A DNA stretch of 62,081 bases, taken from contig JAKAXB010000013.1 in NCBI GenBank assembly GCA_021816765.1, positions 1-62,081 on the forward strand. Reading direction: 5' to 3'. Of the stretch, positions 28,676 through 39,323 are shown one piece after another; position 1 is the first letter of the stretch, and each line of letters begins with the position of its first letter. The DNA comes from Natronospirales bacterium. GTDB lineage: Bacteria > Pseudomonadota > Gammaproteobacteria > Natronospirales > REEB76. The position numbers and the translations under genes were made by a program. The notes under the pieces were generated by a model. It made no database searches, was not told where the DNA came from, and saw only the letters and a list, made by a program, of their open reading frames with translations.

Positions 28676-29419
28676 ATGCCACGCCACATTCGCATCGTGC
28701 TGGTGGAGACCAGCCACCCCGGCAATATCGGTGCCGCCGCCCGCGCCATGAAGACCATGTGTCTCGATGATCTGGTGTTGGTGAATCCCACCGGGTTTCC
28801 CCACACCGAAGCGAGTGCCCGGGCATCCGCTGCCGGCGACGTGCTGGAAAAAGCCCGCGTGGTGCAAACACTGGATGCGGCGCTCGCCGGCTGTGTGCTG
28901 GTGGCCGGTACCAGTGCGCGGCCGCGCGCGTTGGGGCCGACGCCGCTGACACCGCGTGAATGCGTGCAGAAATTGCTTGCGCTATCGCCGCATCAGGACG
29001 TGGCGGTGCTGTTCGGTCGCGAACGCACCGGTCTCACCAACGAGGAGCTTGACCGCTGCCATTACCTCATCAACATTCCTGCGAACCGGGAATATGGCTC
29101 ACTCAATCTCGCCGCGGCGGTGCAGGTGATCGCCTACGAAATCATGCTGGCGGCTGGCATGTCGGGCGCGGCAATGGGATCCAGACCGCCGCATGCCACG
29201 GTGGAAGAGATGGAGAGTTTCTACACTCATCTGGAATCGGCGGCATTGGAAAGCGGCTTTCTCGATCCTGCCAACCCGAAGCACCTCATGCGGCGCCTGC
29301 GGCATCTCTTCAATCGTGCCCAGCCGGACCCAAGCGAGGTAAACATCCTGCGCGGCTTGCTGAGTGCGCTGCAGGATGCCCGGATGCACGCGCGAAAGCG
29401 CGGCCCGCAAATGAACTGA
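28676..29419 (+). CDS. trmJ: tRNA (cytidine/uridine-32-2'-O)-methyltransferase TrmJ
   Basis: A 247-residue SPOUT methyltransferase. Motif 1 (RIVLVETSHPGNIGAAARAM), motif 2 (LFGRERTGLTNEEL) and motif 3 (NREYGSLNLAAAVQVIAYE) are intact and form the knotted SAM site. It methylates position 32 of the anticodon loop. It begins a same-strand run into the cysteine desulfurase genes, as trmJ precedes the isc genes in E. coli. Confidence 0.94.
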   Translation: MPRHIRIVLVETSHPGNIGAAARAMKTMCLDDLVLVNPTGFPHTEASARASAAGDVLEKARVVQTLDAALAGCVLVAGTSARPRALGPTPLTPRECVQKLLALSPHQDVAVLFGRERTGLTNEELDRCHYLINIPANREYGSLNLAAAVQVIAYEIMLAAGMSGAAMGSRPPHATVEEMESFYTHLESAALESGFLDPANPKHLMRRLRHLFNRAQPDPSEVNILRGLLSALQDARMHARKRGPQMN

Positions 29420-29478
29420 CGGCAGGCTTGGTATAATAATGCCTATACTTTCTGGCCGCTGTGCCGCCTCCCTGAATC

Positions 29479-30633
29479 ATGGCCATCTTCCTTGATCACA
29501 ACGCCACTGCGCCGCTGGATGCGCGCGCTCTGGAAGTCATGCTGCCGTGGCTGCAAGGCACGCACGGCAATCCTTCCAGCATCCACCGTTACGGGCGCAA
29601 GGCACGTGCGGCCCTCGACATCGCACGTGCGCAGGTGGCGGCGCTGGTTAATGTGCAGCCGGTGCAGGTGGTGTTTACCGGCGGCGGTACGGAAGCGGAT
29701 AACCTGGCGCTTAAAGGCGTATGCAGCGGCACACCGGATGGACGGGTGCTGGTGAGCGCCATCGAGCACGCGGCCGTCATGGGGCCGGCGGAGGCACTCG
29801 CCGCCCAGGGCTGGCAGGTGCAATATCTGCCTGTGGATAGCGAGGGGCGGGTTGATCCCGCTGCGTTCGAGAAACTGCTGGATGGGAATGTGCGGCTGGT
29901 GTCGGTGATGCTCGCCAATAACGAAACCGGTGCATTGCAGGATGTGAGGGCGCTTGCCGCACAGGCGCAAAAACATGGAGTTTGGGTGCACACGGACGCT
30001 ATCCAGGCGGCAGGCAAGATAGCCGTGGACTTTCAGGCGTTGGGAGTGAATCTCATGACGCTTTCGGCCCACAAGCTCAATGGTCCGCGCGGCGTGGGCG
30101 CGCTTATCGTGGACAAGCGCATGGATATCGCACCGCAGGTTGTAGGCGGCGGCCAGGAACAAGGCCGGCGCGGCGGTACGGAAAATCTCGCCGGCATCAT
30201 CGGTTTCGGCAAGGCGGCGGAGCTGGCGCGGGCCGAGCTTGATACGCGCATGCGGCGGATGCGTGCGCTGCGCGATCATCTGGAGACGGGGCTCAAGCGC
30301 ATTCCCGGCATTCGCATTTTCGCTGCGCGGGCGGAACGCCTGCCCAATACAGTGCAGATCGGCGTGGCCGGGCTGGAGGGCGAATGGGTGGTGATGCAAC
30401 TGGACAAGCGCGGCATTGCGGTGTCCAGCGGTTCCGCCTGTCACAGCGGCAGCGGCAAGCCGAGTCACGTGCTGCGGGCTATGGGCGTGGATGCGGCAAG
30501 TGCGCGCAGCGCGGTACGCATCAGCCTGGGGCAAGATAACACCGAGGATGAGATGCAGGCGCTGCTCGCCGCGCTCACCGCAATTTCTTCAGAACACCGC
30601 AGCACTGGCATGAGCATGATGGAAACGCCATGA
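29479..30633 (+). CDS. Cysteine desulfurase, NifS/IscS family (first of two)
   Basis: A 384-residue PLP enzyme that removes sulfur from cysteine. Lys199 in LSAHKLNG binds PLP and Cys321 in SSGSACHSG is the persulfide carrier. The N-terminus [11 protein letters not shown] and the cysteine loop differ from the downstream IscS, so it is a paralog rather than a recent copy. It ends four bases into iscS (ATGA overlap) and is probably co-translated with it. It occupies the iscR position of classical isc operons; no iscR is visible here. Confidence 0.88.
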   Translation: MAIFLDHNATAPLDARALEVMLPWLQGTHGNPSSIHRYGRKARAALDIARAQVAALVNVQPVQVVFTGGGTEADNLALKGVCSGTPDGRVLVSAIEHAAVMGPAEALAAQGWQVQYLPVDSEGRVDPAAFEKLLDGNVRLVSVMLANNETGALQDVRALAAQAQKHGVWVHTDAIQAAGKIAVDFQALGVNLMTLSAHKLNGPRGVGALIVDKRMDIAPQVVGGGQEQGRRGGTENLAGIIGFGKAAELARAELDTRMRRMRALRDHLETGLKRIPGIRIFAARAERLPNTVQIGVAGLEGEWVVMQLDKRGIAVSSGSACHSGSGKPSHVLRAMGVDAASARSAVRISLGQDNTEDEMQALLAALTAISSEHRSTGMSMMETP

Positions 30634-31796
30634 ACGACAAGATCATCTACCTCGATTACGCCGCCACCACGCCGGTAGATCCGCGGGTGGCGGAGAAGAT
30701 GGCCGGTTGCCTGACTTGCGAGGGCATGTTCGCCAACCCCGCCTCCGCCCATGCGCCGGGGCGTGCCGCACGCGGCATGGTGGAACGTGCACGCGCGCAA
30801 GTGGCAAAGCTGGTGAATGCCGAGCCCGTGGAAATCATTTTCACCTCGGGCGCCACGGAATCCGACAACCTGGCCATCAAGGGCGTGGCGCATTTCTACA
30901 GGGACAAGGGCCGGCACATCATTACTTCGCGCATCGAACACAAAGCGGTGCTGGATACCTGCAAGCAATTGGAACACGAGGGCTTTGAAATCACCCGGCT
31001 GAAACCGGATCAGGATGGTTTGATCCGGCCCGAAATGGTGCGGCAGTCGCTGCGCCCCGACAGCGTGCTGGTTTCCATCATGCATGTGAACAATGAGATC
31101 GGCACGGTCAATGACATCGCCGCCATCGGCAGTATCACCCGCGAGCATGGCGTGTTCTTCCATGTGGATGCAGCCCAGAGTGCCGGAAAAATCCCCATCG
31201 ATCTCAAGGCACTGGACGTGGACCTCATGTCCTTTTCGGGCCACAAGGTATATGGACCCAAGGGCATCGGCGCATTGTATGTATGCCGCACACCGCGCGT
31301 GCATCTTGATCCACTCATCCACGGCGGCGGTCACGAGAGCGGCTTGCGCTCCGGCACGCTTGCCACCCATCAGATCGTCGGCATGGGGGAGGCATACCAT
31401 CTTGCCTGCGAACATCTCACGGAAGAAATGCCACGCATCAGCGCGTTGCGCGTGCAATTGTGGCAGGCGCTGCATGCCGCCATACCCCAGGCGTTGTTGA
31501 ACGGGCATCCGACCCAGCGTGTATGCGGTATCCTCAGTGTGAGTTTTCCCGGCATCGAAGGCGAGAGCCTGCTGTTTTCCTGTCAGGGGCTGGCAGTTTC
31601 CAGCGGATCCGCCTGTACCTCCGCGGACCGGGAACCTTCCTTTGTATTGCGCGCCCTGGGGCGCGATGATCAACTGGCCGGCGCCAGCATCCGTTTCAGC
31701 CTGGGGCGTTTCACCACTGCCGGGGAAGTGGATGCGGCAGTGCGCATCGTGAGTGAGGAATACCGACGTCTGCGGGAGCTGGCGCCGGCGCTGTGA
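30630..31796 (+). CDS. iscS: Cysteine desulfurase IscS
   Basis: A 388-residue PLP enzyme close to E. coli IscS. Lys206 in [11 protein letters not shown] and Cys329 in SSGSACTSA are the catalytic residues; the [14 protein letters not shown]-terminus is typical. It supplies sulfur for iron-sulfur clusters and tRNA thiolation. It overlaps both neighbours by four bases, so the two desulfurases and the IscU-like protein are made as one coupled unit. Confidence 0.93.
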   Translation: MNDKIIYLDYAATTPVDPRVAEKMAGCLTCEGMFANPASAHAPGRAARGMVERARAQVAKLVNAEPVEIIFTSGATESDNLAIKGVAHFYRDKGRHIITSRIEHKAVLDTCKQLEHEGFEITRLKPDQDGLIRPEMVRQSLRPDSVLVSIMHVNNEIGTVNDIAAIGSITREHGVFFHVDAAQSAGKIPIDLKALDVDLMSFSGHKVYGPKGIGALYVCRTPRVHLDPLIHGGGHESGLRSGTLATHQIVGMGEAYHLACEHLTEEMPRISALRVQLWQALHAAIPQALLNGHPTQRVCGILSVSFPGIEGESLLFSCQGLAVSSGSACTSADREPSFVLRALGRDDQLAGASIRFSLGRFTTAGEVDAAVRIVSEEYRRLRELAPAL

Positions 31797-32191
31797 ACGC
31801 CATGACAGACGAAGCCGCGGACTACAGCGCCAGGGTATGGGACCATTTTCGCGCACCGCGCAATGCGGGTGTGTTTCCCGCTGGCACGGCGGGTGTCTTC
31901 ACCGGTCGTGCCGGCAGTGCGCACCACGGTCGCGCAGTGGAATGGACGCTGCGCCTGGACGGCTCAGGCCGGGTTGCCGAATGCCGTTATCGGGTTTATG
32001 GCTGTCCCGCCACCATTGCCCTGTGCTCTCTGACCAGTGAAGCGGTGTGGGACATGTCGCGGGGAGAGGCGGCGGCGTACAGCGTGGTAGGGCTGGCGGA
32101 GGAACTGGGGTTGCCGGCGGAAAAGCGTGCCGCCGCCCTGGTGGTGGAGGACGCCCTGCGAGCCGCCCTCACAGGTTACAATGGCGGGTAG
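31793..32191 (+). CDS. IscU-like (NifU N-domain) protein lacking most cluster ligands
   Basis: A 132-residue protein that aligns along its whole length with Isc[25 protein letters not shown], and [21 protein letters not shown]. IscU builds clusters on Cys37, Cys63, His105 and Cys106. Here the Cys37 site is AHHG (His), Cys63 is kept (YGCP), and the HC pair is replaced by AA. So it cannot hold a cluster in the standard way. It may carry sulfur, bind one metal, or regulate IscS. The start is GTG 31793, overlapping iscS; ATG 31802 is an alternative. A canonical IscU must be elsewhere if this route is complete. Confidence 0.78.
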   Translation: MNAMTDEAADYSARVWDHFRAPRNAGVFPAGTAGVFTGRAGSAHHGRAVEWTLRLDGSGRVAECRYRVYGCPATIALCSLTSEAVWDMSRGEAAAYSVVGLAEELGLPAEKRAAALVVEDALRAALTGYNGG

Positions 32192-32235
32192 TCGCCGCAA
32201 TCGGCGGCCATGGGCAAGCGGAGGCAGGGCTGGAT

Positions 32236-32559
32236 ATGGCGATTACTTTGACGGATTCCGCCGCCCGGCGGGTGAGGAGCTACCTGGAAAAACGCGGTGG
32301 CGGCTTCGGGCTGCGCCTCGGCGTCCGCAAGACCGGTTGCTCCGGTTTTGCCTACGAGGTGGACTATGCGGATGAGGCCGGGTCCGAGGACATAGTCTTC
32401 GAGCAGCACGGCGTCAAGGTGGTCGTGAGCCGCGAGAACCTGTCTTTCCTAGATGGTACCGAGGTGGATTTCGTCAGCCGGGGGCTTAATGAATCTTTCA
32501 AGTTCCATAATCCGAACGTGAAGGACGAGTGTGGCTGCGGAGAGAGTTTTACTGTCTAG
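32236..32559 (+). CDS. iscA: Iron-sulfur cluster assembly protein IscA
   Basis: A 107-residue A-type carrier. The three ligands are C35 (TGCSGFAY), C99 and C101 (DECGCGESF), spaced as in IscA. It accepts or delivers clusters, mainly [4Fe-4S]. ATG 32236 is chosen from the family N-terminus [10 protein letters not shown]. It lies 44 bp after the IscU-like gene; hscB, hscA and fdx do not follow, and ndk comes next. Confidence 0.92.
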   Translation: MAITLTDSAARRVRSYLEKRGGGFGLRLGVRKTGCSGFAYEVDYADEAGSEDIVFEQHGVKVVVSRENLSFLDGTEVDFVSRGLNESFKFHNPNVKDECGCGESFTV

Positions 32560-32754
32560 GCGGATCATTGCTTCGCCCCCGAACCCGCTTATAAATCCGG
32601 TGAATTCAGCCTTTTTCATTGCCTGAGCCGGTCCCGGCCCGGTACACTTGATTTCTGAACCAGCTGGAAACCCGCGGTCCCAGGACCCCGGGAGCCCCGC
32701 CGCGCCGGGGTTCCGGCCATCCTGTCCACCCCTGAGTACCTGGAGTCGAGTTTC

Positions 32755-33186
32755 GTGACCATCGAACGCACCCTGTCCATCGTAAAGCCCGATGGCGTGG
32801 CGAAGAACATCATTGGTGAGGTCTATGCCCGCTTCGAAAAGGCGGGTTTGAAGATAGTGGCGGCGCGCATGCTGCACCTGACCCGCGCCCAGGCCGAAGC
32901 CTTCTATGCGGTGCACCGCGAGCGGCCGTTCTTCAAGCCGCTGGTGGATTTCATGATTTCCGGCCCGGTGATGGTGCAGGTGCTGGAAGGCGAAAACGCC
33001 ATCGCCAGGAACCGCGAGGTCATGGGCGCCACTAATCCGAGAGATGCCAAAGCCGGGACCATCCGCGCGGATTTCGCCAAGACCGTGGACGAGAACGTGG
33101 TGCATGGCTCCGATGCCGCCGACACCGCGCGCCAGGAAATCGCCTTCTTTTTCGCGCGCACTGAACTCTGCCCCCGGACCCGCTGA
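32755..33186 (+). CDS. ndk: Nucleoside diphosphate kinase
   Basis: A 143-residue enzyme that balances NTP and dNTP pools. Phosphate-binding Lys11 and the phospho-accepting His117 in NVVHGSDA are present, with ERPFF and GATNPRDA as further family blocks. The start is GTG 32755. It begins the ndk-rlmN-pilW-rodZ run. The 195 bp before it is GC-rich with several short complementary stretches but no clear promoter. Confidence 0.95.
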   Translation: MTIERTLSIVKPDGVAKNIIGEVYARFEKAGLKIVAARMLHLTRAQAEAFYAVHRERPFFKPLVDFMISGPVMVQVLEGENAIARNREVMGATNPRDAKAGTIRADFAKTVDENVVHGSDAADTARQEIAFFFARTELCPRTR

Positions 33187-33192
33187 AACGCC

Positions 33193-34308
33193 ATGAGCGG
33201 CACTGACGCCAAAACGAACCTGCTGAGCCTGGAGCGCCGGGCGCTGGAGGCGTTTTTCGCCGGCAACGGCGAGAAACCCTTCCGCGCGCGCCAGATCATG
33301 CAGTGGATTTATCACCACGGCGTGGCGGATTTCGATGCGATGACGGACCTCGGCAAGCCGCTGCGTGCCTGGCTCAGGGACGGTGCTGAAATCCGCGTAC
33401 CGGAGGTCATCAGCGAGCAGTTCTCGGATGATGGTACGCGCAAGTGGCTGCTGCGTATGGATGCCGCCAACAATATCGAAACCGTGTTCATCCCCGACGA
33501 GGAGCGGGGTACCCTGTGCATTTCATCACAGGTCGGTTGCGCCATGAATTGCAGTTTCTGCGCCACCGGTAAACAGGGCTTCAACCGCAATCTCAGCACC
33601 GCGGAAATCGTCGGTCAGGTGTGGGTGGCAAACCAGCGCCTGGGTGCCACGCCGGGTGTGGAGCGGGCCATCACCAACATTGTGCTCATGGGCATGGGTG
33701 AACCACTCGCCAACTACAGGAATGTGCTGCCGGCACTGGATATTTTTCTGGATGATTTCGGCTATGGTCTGTCAAAGCGCCGTGTGACCCTGAGTACCTC
33801 GGGCCTGGTGCCGAATCTCCTCAAGCTGGCTGAGGAATGTGATGTGGCGCTGGCAGTATCGCTGCACGCGCCCAACGACGCACTGCGCAACGTGCTGGTG
33901 CCCATCAACAAGGTACATCCCCTCGCCGAACTCATGGCGGCCTGCCGCCACTATGTCAGGAGCCAGGATCACCGTCACGTGCATGTCACGTTTGAATATG
34001 TGATGCTGGATGGAGTGAACGACACACTGGAGCAGGCACGTGAACTGGCAGAGCTGGTCCGGGATATTCCCTGCAAGGTCAACCTGATTCCGTTCAATGC
34101 ATTCCCAGGCACGCGCTACCGGCGCTCGCCGCAGCAAGTGATTGACCGCTTCGCCGAATATTTGTGGCAAAAAGGCATTGTCACGGTCACGCGCCGCACC
34201 CGTGGCGATGACATTGATGCAGCCTGCGGCCAGTTGGCGGGCAAGGTACAAGATCGTATCCGCCGCGGAGAACGCAAGACCCGCGGCTCAGTGGAGGTGC
34301 GGGTATGA
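33193..34308 (+). CDS. rlmN: Dual-specificity RNA methyltransferase RlmN
   Basis: A 371-residue radical-SAM enzyme that methylates C2 of A2503 in 23S rRNA and A37 of some tRNAs. The cluster motif C116-A-M-N-C120-S-F-C123 binds [4Fe-4S]; GMGEPLANY is the SAM motif; the resolving cysteine lies in DAACGQLAG near the C-terminus. It starts six bases after ndk and overlaps pilW by four. Confidence 0.96.
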   Translation: MSGTDAKTNLLSLERRALEAFFAGNGEKPFRARQIMQWIYHHGVADFDAMTDLGKPLRAWLRDGAEIRVPEVISEQFSDDGTRKWLLRMDAANNIETVFIPDEERGTLCISSQVGCAMNCSFCATGKQGFNRNLSTAEIVGQVWVANQRLGATPGVERAITNIVLMGMGEPLANYRNVLPALDIFLDDFGYGLSKRRVTLSTSGLVPNLLKLAEECDVALAVSLHAPNDALRNVLVPINKVHPLAELMAACRHYVRSQDHRHVHVTFEYVMLDGVNDTLEQARELAELVRDIPCKVNLIPFNAFPGTRYRRSPQQVIDRFAEYLWQKGIVTVTRRTRGDDIDAACGQLAGKVQDRIRRGERKTRGSVEVRV

Positions 34309-35090
34309 GCAAGCTGAGGATTGTGGAATTCCTGGTTGTGGCCGCCCTGTTCACACTCGCGGGTTGCGTAACCACGTCCACCTCGCCGGGCGAAAAGGTC
34401 TCGCTCAAGCAGGCGTCGCAGTACAACGTGGCACTCGGTGTCGCTTACCTGCGCCAGGGCAACCGTGATCTGGCCATGCACAAGCTGCAGTCTGCGATAC
34501 AGCAGAATCCGGATAATGCGGATGCCTACAGTGCCTTGGGGTTGCTGTATGACAGCATTGGAGATACAGATCGCGCCGATGAGGCCTATCGCAAAGCCCT
34601 GAGCAAGGCACCGAGCGACCCGCAAATCCAGAATAACTACGCGGTATTTCTGTGTCAGCACGGCAAACCGCAAAAATCCGAAAAGTATTTCCTGGAAGCG
34701 GCCAAGAACCCCTTCTATCCGACGCCCGAGGCGGCCTATGCCAATGCTGGTGTGTGCGCAAACCGCATTCCAGACCCTGCCGCAGCGGAACAGTATTTCC
34801 GCAAAGCACTGGATATCAACCCGAATTTTCCGGAAGCGCTTTATCAGATGGCGCGGCTAAGTTACGACTACAAGCGTTATCTGGAGGCGCGGGCGTTCAT
34901 CGAACGTTTTGATTCGGTTTCACCACAGTCACGCGCGGCGATTCTGCTGCTTGGCGTGCGTACCGAGCAGGCGCTTGGCAACACCCGGGGCGCAGCCGAG
35001 TACGCGAAGAAATTGCTGAAACTATATCCCACCTCACGCGAAGCACAGCAGTTGGATCAGAGCTACAACCATGCAGGATATTCCGGCTGA
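34305..35090 (+). CDS. pilW: Type IV pilus biogenesis/stability protein PilW (PilF)
   Basis: A 261-residue outer-membrane lipoprotein with lipobox LAGC (Cys21) followed by about six tetratricopeptide repeats (for example [19 protein letters not shown] and [18 protein letters not shown]). It is the pilotin that places the PilQ secretin. The position between rlmN and rodZ is conserved even in species without pili, so pilus production is not proved by it. Confidence 0.92.
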   Translation: MSKLRIVEFLVVAALFTLAGCVTTSTSPGEKVSLKQASQYNVALGVAYLRQGNRDLAMHKLQSAIQQNPDNADAYSALGLLYDSIGDTDRADEAYRKALSKAPSDPQIQNNYAVFLCQHGKPQKSEKYFLEAAKNPFYPTPEAAYANAGVCANRIPDPAAAEQYFRKALDINPNFPEALYQMARLSYDYKRYLEARAFIERFDSVSPQSRAAILLLGVRTEQALGNTRGAAEYAKKLLKLYPTSREAQQLDQSYNHAGYSG

Positions 35091-36042
35091 AAAAAACCTG
35101 GATGGCGCCGCCGGCAGTCTCGGTGGGACACTGCGCGCCGCGCGTGAGCACGGTGATCTGTCCGTGCACAAGGCTGCCCAGGAGCTGCATGTGGGCGATG
35201 ACATTATCGAGGCATTGGAGCGCGACGATTATACTGCCCTTGGCGCGCCTATTTTTGTGCGCGGCCATCTGCGCAATTATTCCCGCCTGCTGGGGCTGCC
35301 TGAAGATGAAGTGCTTTCTGTGTACGAGCATACGGCCAACAAACTGGTGCCGCCGCCGCTCATTACCCAGCGCCCGGATGGCGGCAATGCGTTCGCACGC
35401 CGTTTTGGCATGCCGGTGTTTTCCGCCGTAATGGCTCTGGCGCTGCTGCTGCTCGCCGTGTCTTGGTGGACACATCGCCCCGCTGAGCGGGTTGCCGCAC
35501 TGAGGCCGCCCGCCGCCTCGATGATGACGAAACCGCCGGTGACGGTGGCAAGCAATCAGCCTGGGCCATTCAGGAGCACGCGTGCGGCCGGAGCGAAAAT
35601 ACCCCGGCCGGGGGCGGCGCGCGCGACCATGGGAAACAAGGCCGGACCGGCTGCCGGGGCCGTGATGCAGCCGCTCGGCCGGGCGGTATCCGGTGCGCTG
35701 GCCGTGATGACACATGTCGCCCCCGCTGAGACACCTGTGGAGCAATCCGCGAGCGGCATGCCGTCTTCCCGCTTCACGCATGTGAAGTTCACGATGAGCC
35801 AGGCGTCCTGGATTGAGGTGTATGACGCAAGCGGCAAGCGGCTTTATTACGATCTGGCGCCGGCCGGCGGCAGCGTGAAGGTGTCCGGCGCCGGGCCACT
35901 GCAGGTGTTCCTGGGCAATGCGCCGGGCGTGAGTATGGAATTGAATGGTCAACCCTTCAACCTGACGCCCTTCACGCGTTCCGACAACACGGCACGTTTC
36001 CGCTTGGGCGAAACCGCTGGCAACGCAAGCCAAACCGGTTGA
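35071..36042 (+). CDS. rodZ: Cytoskeleton protein RodZ
   Basis: A 323-residue inner-membrane protein. Residues ~20-85 form the helix-turn-helix domain that binds MreB ([20 protein letters not shown]), the membrane helix is at ~114-132, and a periplasmic DUF4115 beta domain closes the protein ([17 protein letters not shown]). The linker after the helix is long and Ala/Pro-rich. It keeps rod shape with MreB. Its start overlaps pilW by 20 bp. Confidence 0.92.
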   Translation: MQDIPAEKNLDGAAGSLGGTLRAAREHGDLSVHKAAQELHVGDDIIEALERDDYTALGAPIFVRGHLRNYSRLLGLPEDEVLSVYEHTANKLVPPPLITQRPDGGNAFARRFGMPVFSAVMALALLLLAVSWWTHRPAERVAALRPPAASMMTKPPVTVASNQPGPFRSTRAAGAKIPRPGAARATMGNKAGPAAGAVMQPLGRAVSGALAVMTHVAPAETPVEQSASGMPSSRFTHVKFTMSQASWIEVYDASGKRLYYDLAPAGGSVKVSGAGPLQVFLGNAPGVSMELNGQPFNLTPFTRSDNTARFRLGETAGNASQTG

Positions 36043-36079
36043 AGCAGCGCTACATCATTTAGGCTTTCGGGGTATTTGC

Positions 36080-37351
36080 TTGACGAATCTGATCCAGCCC
36101 ATCCGCGGCATGAATGACATATTACCGGACGCGACGCCGCGCTGGCAGCAGCTTGAAGCGGTGACGCGCGCAATACTTGCGGCTTATGGCTACCGGGAAA
36201 TCCGCACTCCCGTCTTGGAAAGGACTGAACTGTTTGCGCGCGCCATCGGCGAAGTCACCGACATCGTCGAGAAGGAGATGTACACTTTCGATGACCGCAA
36301 TGGTGACAATCTGACGCTGCGTCCCGAGGCCACTGCCGGTATGGTGCGCGCGGGCCTGACGCACGGATTGCTGTACAACCAGGTGCAGCGGCTGTGGTGT
36401 GCCGGCCCCATGTTCCGGCATGAGCGTCCGCAGAAAGGCCGCTACCGTCAATTTCACCAGATTGACGTGGAGGCCTACGGTCTGCCCGGGCCGGACATTG
36501 ATGCCGAACTGATCGTGATGGGGGCGAGGATATGGAAGCGGCTCGGCATCCAGCCGCTGGAGCTGCAGATTAACTCCCTGGGCACGCCTGAGGCACGCGC
36601 AGCCTACCGCACCAAGCTGGTGGATTATCTGCGCCGTCACGAACAGAAACTTGATGAGGACAGCCAACGCCGGCTCGGGAGAAACCCCCTGCGGGTGCTG
36701 GACAGCAAGGATCCCGGGACGCGCGAAATCGTGGCGCAAGCACCGAATCTGCTGGATCATCTGGACCAGGCGTCGCGTGCACATTTCGCTGCGCTCAGAG
36801 CACTGCTCGCCGATGCCGGTGTGGCTTATGTGGTGAACCCGCGGCTGGTGCGCGGACTCGATTATTATTCGCGTACGGTGTTTGAGTGGGTCACCACCCG
36901 GCTCGGCGCCCAGGATGCGGTATGTTCCGGCGGCCGTTACGATGGTCTGGTGGCACAGCTGGGCGGCAGACCGGCATCAGCCATCGGTTTTGCCATGGGC
37001 GTGGAGCGGCTGGTGGCGCTCATGGAAGAGGGGGAGGTGCCCATGCCCGACGCAGCCCCGCACGCTTATCTGGTGCGGGTTGGCGAGCGGGCGGAGCGGG
37101 CCGGCTTTCAGTTGGCGGAAAAGCTGCGCGACGCGCTGCCGCAGCTCAGGCTGGTCATGGATTGCAGCGGCGGCAGCTTCAGCAGTCAATTGAAGCGCGC
37201 CGATAAGAGCGGTGCGCGTATTGCGCTCGTGCTTGGTGAAAACGAGGCACAAGCAGAACAAGTGGGCTTCAAGCCGCTGCGCAACAACGCCGAGCAGGTG
37301 ACCCTGCCCTGGGACGCGGTTGTCCCCCGTCTTGCCCCCTGGCTGGAGTGA
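36080..37351 (+). CDS. hisS: Histidyl-tRNA synthetase
   Basis: A 423-residue class II aminoacyl-tRNA synthetase. Motif 2 ([16 protein letters not shown]), the histidine-specific [15 protein letters not shown] and motif 3 ([11 protein letters not shown]) are present. The start is TTG 36080, which gives [17 protein letters not shown], the family N-terminus; the next ATG would remove essential residues. It lies 37 bp after rodZ, where ispG is usually found. Confidence 0.95.
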   Translation: MTNLIQPIRGMNDILPDATPRWQQLEAVTRAILAAYGYREIRTPVLERTELFARAIGEVTDIVEKEMYTFDDRNGDNLTLRPEATAGMVRAGLTHGLLYNQVQRLWCAGPMFRHERPQKGRYRQFHQIDVEAYGLPGPDIDAELIVMGARIWKRLGIQPLELQINSLGTPEARAAYRTKLVDYLRRHEQKLDEDSQRRLGRNPLRVLDSKDPGTREIVAQAPNLLDHLDQASRAHFAALRALLADAGVAYVVNPRLVRGLDYYSRTVFEWVTTRLGAQDAVCSGGRYDGLVAQLGGRPASAIGFAMGVERLVALMEEGEVPMPDAAPHAYLVRVGERAERAGFQLAEKLRDALPQLRLVMDCSGGSFSSQLKRADKSGARIALVLGENEAQAEQVGFKPLRNNAEQVTLPWDAVVPRLAPWLE

Positions 37352-37400
37352 ATTTTCAAACGTAACACGCGATAGCGTGCTATTTATTCAGGAGTGCCGT

Positions 37401-38093
37401 GTGGACGAGTTTCTTTCCGATAAAGAGCAGGCTGAACGCCTGAAAAAATGGTGGCTGGACAACTATAAGTCCATCCTGGCCGGCATCATTATCGCCATTG
37501 TCATCATATTCGGCTGGCGCTACTGGCAGCACCGGGTACAGACGCGCAGTGTCACCGCCTCGACGCTCTACAGCCAGATGACCGCACTGCTCGCGGCCAG
37601 CAGCGGTCCGCAGGCGTTGCAGATCGCCAATCAGATCATCAATAACTACGGCGATACGCCCTATGCTTCCCAGTCTGCACTGGCCATGGCGCAGTACGAC
37701 GCAGCCACGGGCAAACACGATGCTGCCATGCAAATGCTTGATTGGGTGATCAGCAACAGCAAAGACAACGGCCTCAGGCTATTGGCGCGGCTGCGGCTGG
37801 CACGTGTGAAGCTCACGGTGGACGATCCGCAGGCGGCGCTCACTGCGCTCGCGGGTGTCAAGCCGGGGGGCTTCGCGGCGCTGTATAACGTAGTGCGGGG
37901 TGATGCCTATATGCAACTCGGCAAGTTCAACCAGGCGCGCAATGCCTACCGGCAGGCGCTGAACCAGTGGACGCCTGGTATGGGCGACAAGTCGCTGGTG
38001 CAGATGAAACTCGACGATCTGAATCAGGCGCCTGCCGCCGCGGCAACCCAGGCCCCTGCGGCAAGAACCACAGCCGGAGCAAGCAAACAGTGA
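37401..38093 (+). CDS. yfgM: YfgM family protein (ancillary SecYEG translocon subunit)
   Basis: A 230-residue inner-membrane protein: short cytosolic N-terminus, one helix (about 24-42, SILAGIIIAIVIIFGW), and a periplasmic TPR-like domain. The start is GTG 37401, preceded by AGGAG. YfgM associates with SecYEG and the chaperone PpiD. It overlaps bamB by four bases (GTGA), a conserved arrangement. The C-terminal ~25 residues are Ala-rich and probably disordered. Confidence 0.9.
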   Translation: MDEFLSDKEQAERLKKWWLDNYKSILAGIIIAIVIIFGWRYWQHRVQTRSVTASTLYSQMTALLAASSGPQALQIANQIINNYGDTPYASQSALAMAQYDAATGKHDAAMQMLDWVISNSKDNGLRLLARLRLARVKLTVDDPQAALTALAGVKPGGFAALYNVVRGDAYMQLGKFNQARNAYRQALNQWTPGMGDKSLVQMKLDDLNQAPAAAATQAPAARTTAGASKQ

Positions 38094-39232
38094 AGAAAAT
38101 TCTCGTCCTCTTGACACTTGCGGGGCTGCTCGCTGCCTGCGCCAGCAGCAATGTGCAGCCGCCCGCACCACTGGTAAAATTCACACCGCAACTCAGGGTG
38201 GAGCGGCTGTGGGAGCGCTCCGTGGGAAGTGCGGATGCGATATTGCGGCTTGGCATCGTGCCGGCGAGCGATGGCACGAATGTATATGCCGCCGCTCATG
38301 ACGGCGACATCTATGCCTTTACGCTGCAGAGCGGCCATCAGCTCTGGGAAGTGAGCACCGACCTGTCCCTCTCCGCGGGACCCGGCGTGGGCGATGGAAT
38401 GGCAGTGGTGGCTGGCACCCACGGCACGGTACTGGCGCTGAACGCCGCGAACGGCCGTAAGCTCTGGCAGACGAATGTAGACGGCGAGATCCTCGCTAGC
38501 CCCGCCGTGAGTCAGGCGGCGGTGATCGTGCGTACCACCGACGGTCATATCATCGCACTGTCTTCAGCCGCCGGGCAGAAACTCTGGAGTGTTTCCCACG
38601 AGACGCCGAATCTCATCTTGCGCGGAGCGTGTCCCCCCGTCATCGTTGGCAGCATGGTTCTGGATGGACTGGATAGCGGTGAATTGCTGGCTCTTAATCT
38701 GGCCGATGGCAGTCAACGCTGGTTGACCGCCATTTCCACGCCCACGGGTAGTGACGAGCTGTCGCGGCTTGTGGATATGGATGGGGTACTGGCGGTTGGC
38801 AACAACAATGTTTACGCCGTGACCTATCAGGGACACGTCGCGGATGTCGTGCGCGAAAGCGGGCAGATTCTGTGGTCGCGCGAGATGTCGAGCTACACCG
38901 GCGTGAGCGAGGACGCTACGCACGTGTATGTCAGTGATGTCCAGGGCACGGTCTGGGCCCTGGACAAAACCACCGGCGTGCCGGTATGGATGCAGCCCGC
39001 CATGCGTGCACGCGATCTCACCGTGCCGGTGCCGTATCTCGGCACGGTGGTGGCCGGTGACCTGGACGGCTACTTGCATTTCCTCTCCAAGAAGGACGGC
39101 AGCATCGTGGCACGCTTGAGCCTCGGCAGCGATCCGATTCTGGCGCCGCCCATCGTCGTGAACGGCATACTCGTGGTACTCACCACCAGCGGTGATCTGG
39201 CAGCATATAAAGCGGTGCCGCTCGCCCACTGA
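38090..39232 (+). CDS. bamB: Outer membrane protein assembly factor BamB
   Basis: A 380-residue lipoprotein (lipobox LLAAC, Cys17) with an eight-bladed PQQ-type beta-propeller, seen as repeats such as DGDIYAFTLQSGHQLWEV and HGTVLALNAANGRKLWQT. It is part of the BAM complex that inserts outer-membrane barrels. GTG 38090 is used because it begins the signal peptide; the longer frame upstream has no support. Confidence 0.94.
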   Translation: MKKILVLLTLAGLLAACASSNVQPPAPLVKFTPQLRVERLWERSVGSADAILRLGIVPASDGTNVYAAAHDGDIYAFTLQSGHQLWEVSTDLSLSAGPGVGDGMAVVAGTHGTVLALNAANGRKLWQTNVDGEILASPAVSQAAVIVRTTDGHIIALSSAAGQKLWSVSHETPNLILRGACPPVIVGSMVLDGLDSGELLALNLADGSQRWLTAISTPTGSDELSRLVDMDGVLAVGNNNVYAVTYQGHVADVVRESGQILWSREMSSYTGVSEDATHVYVSDVQGTVWALDKTTGVPVWMQPAMRARDLTVPVPYLGTVVAGDLDGYLHFLSKKDGSIVARLSLGSDPILAPPIVVNGILVVLTTSGDLAAYKAVPLAH

Positions 39233-39323
39233 GCAGGTCTCGCCGTCTTTGGTGGTACGCTAGCCGTGCTCCGGGGCCTGACTGCCCCGGGGTTGTGCCT
39301 GAATCGCGTACACGGATCCCATC

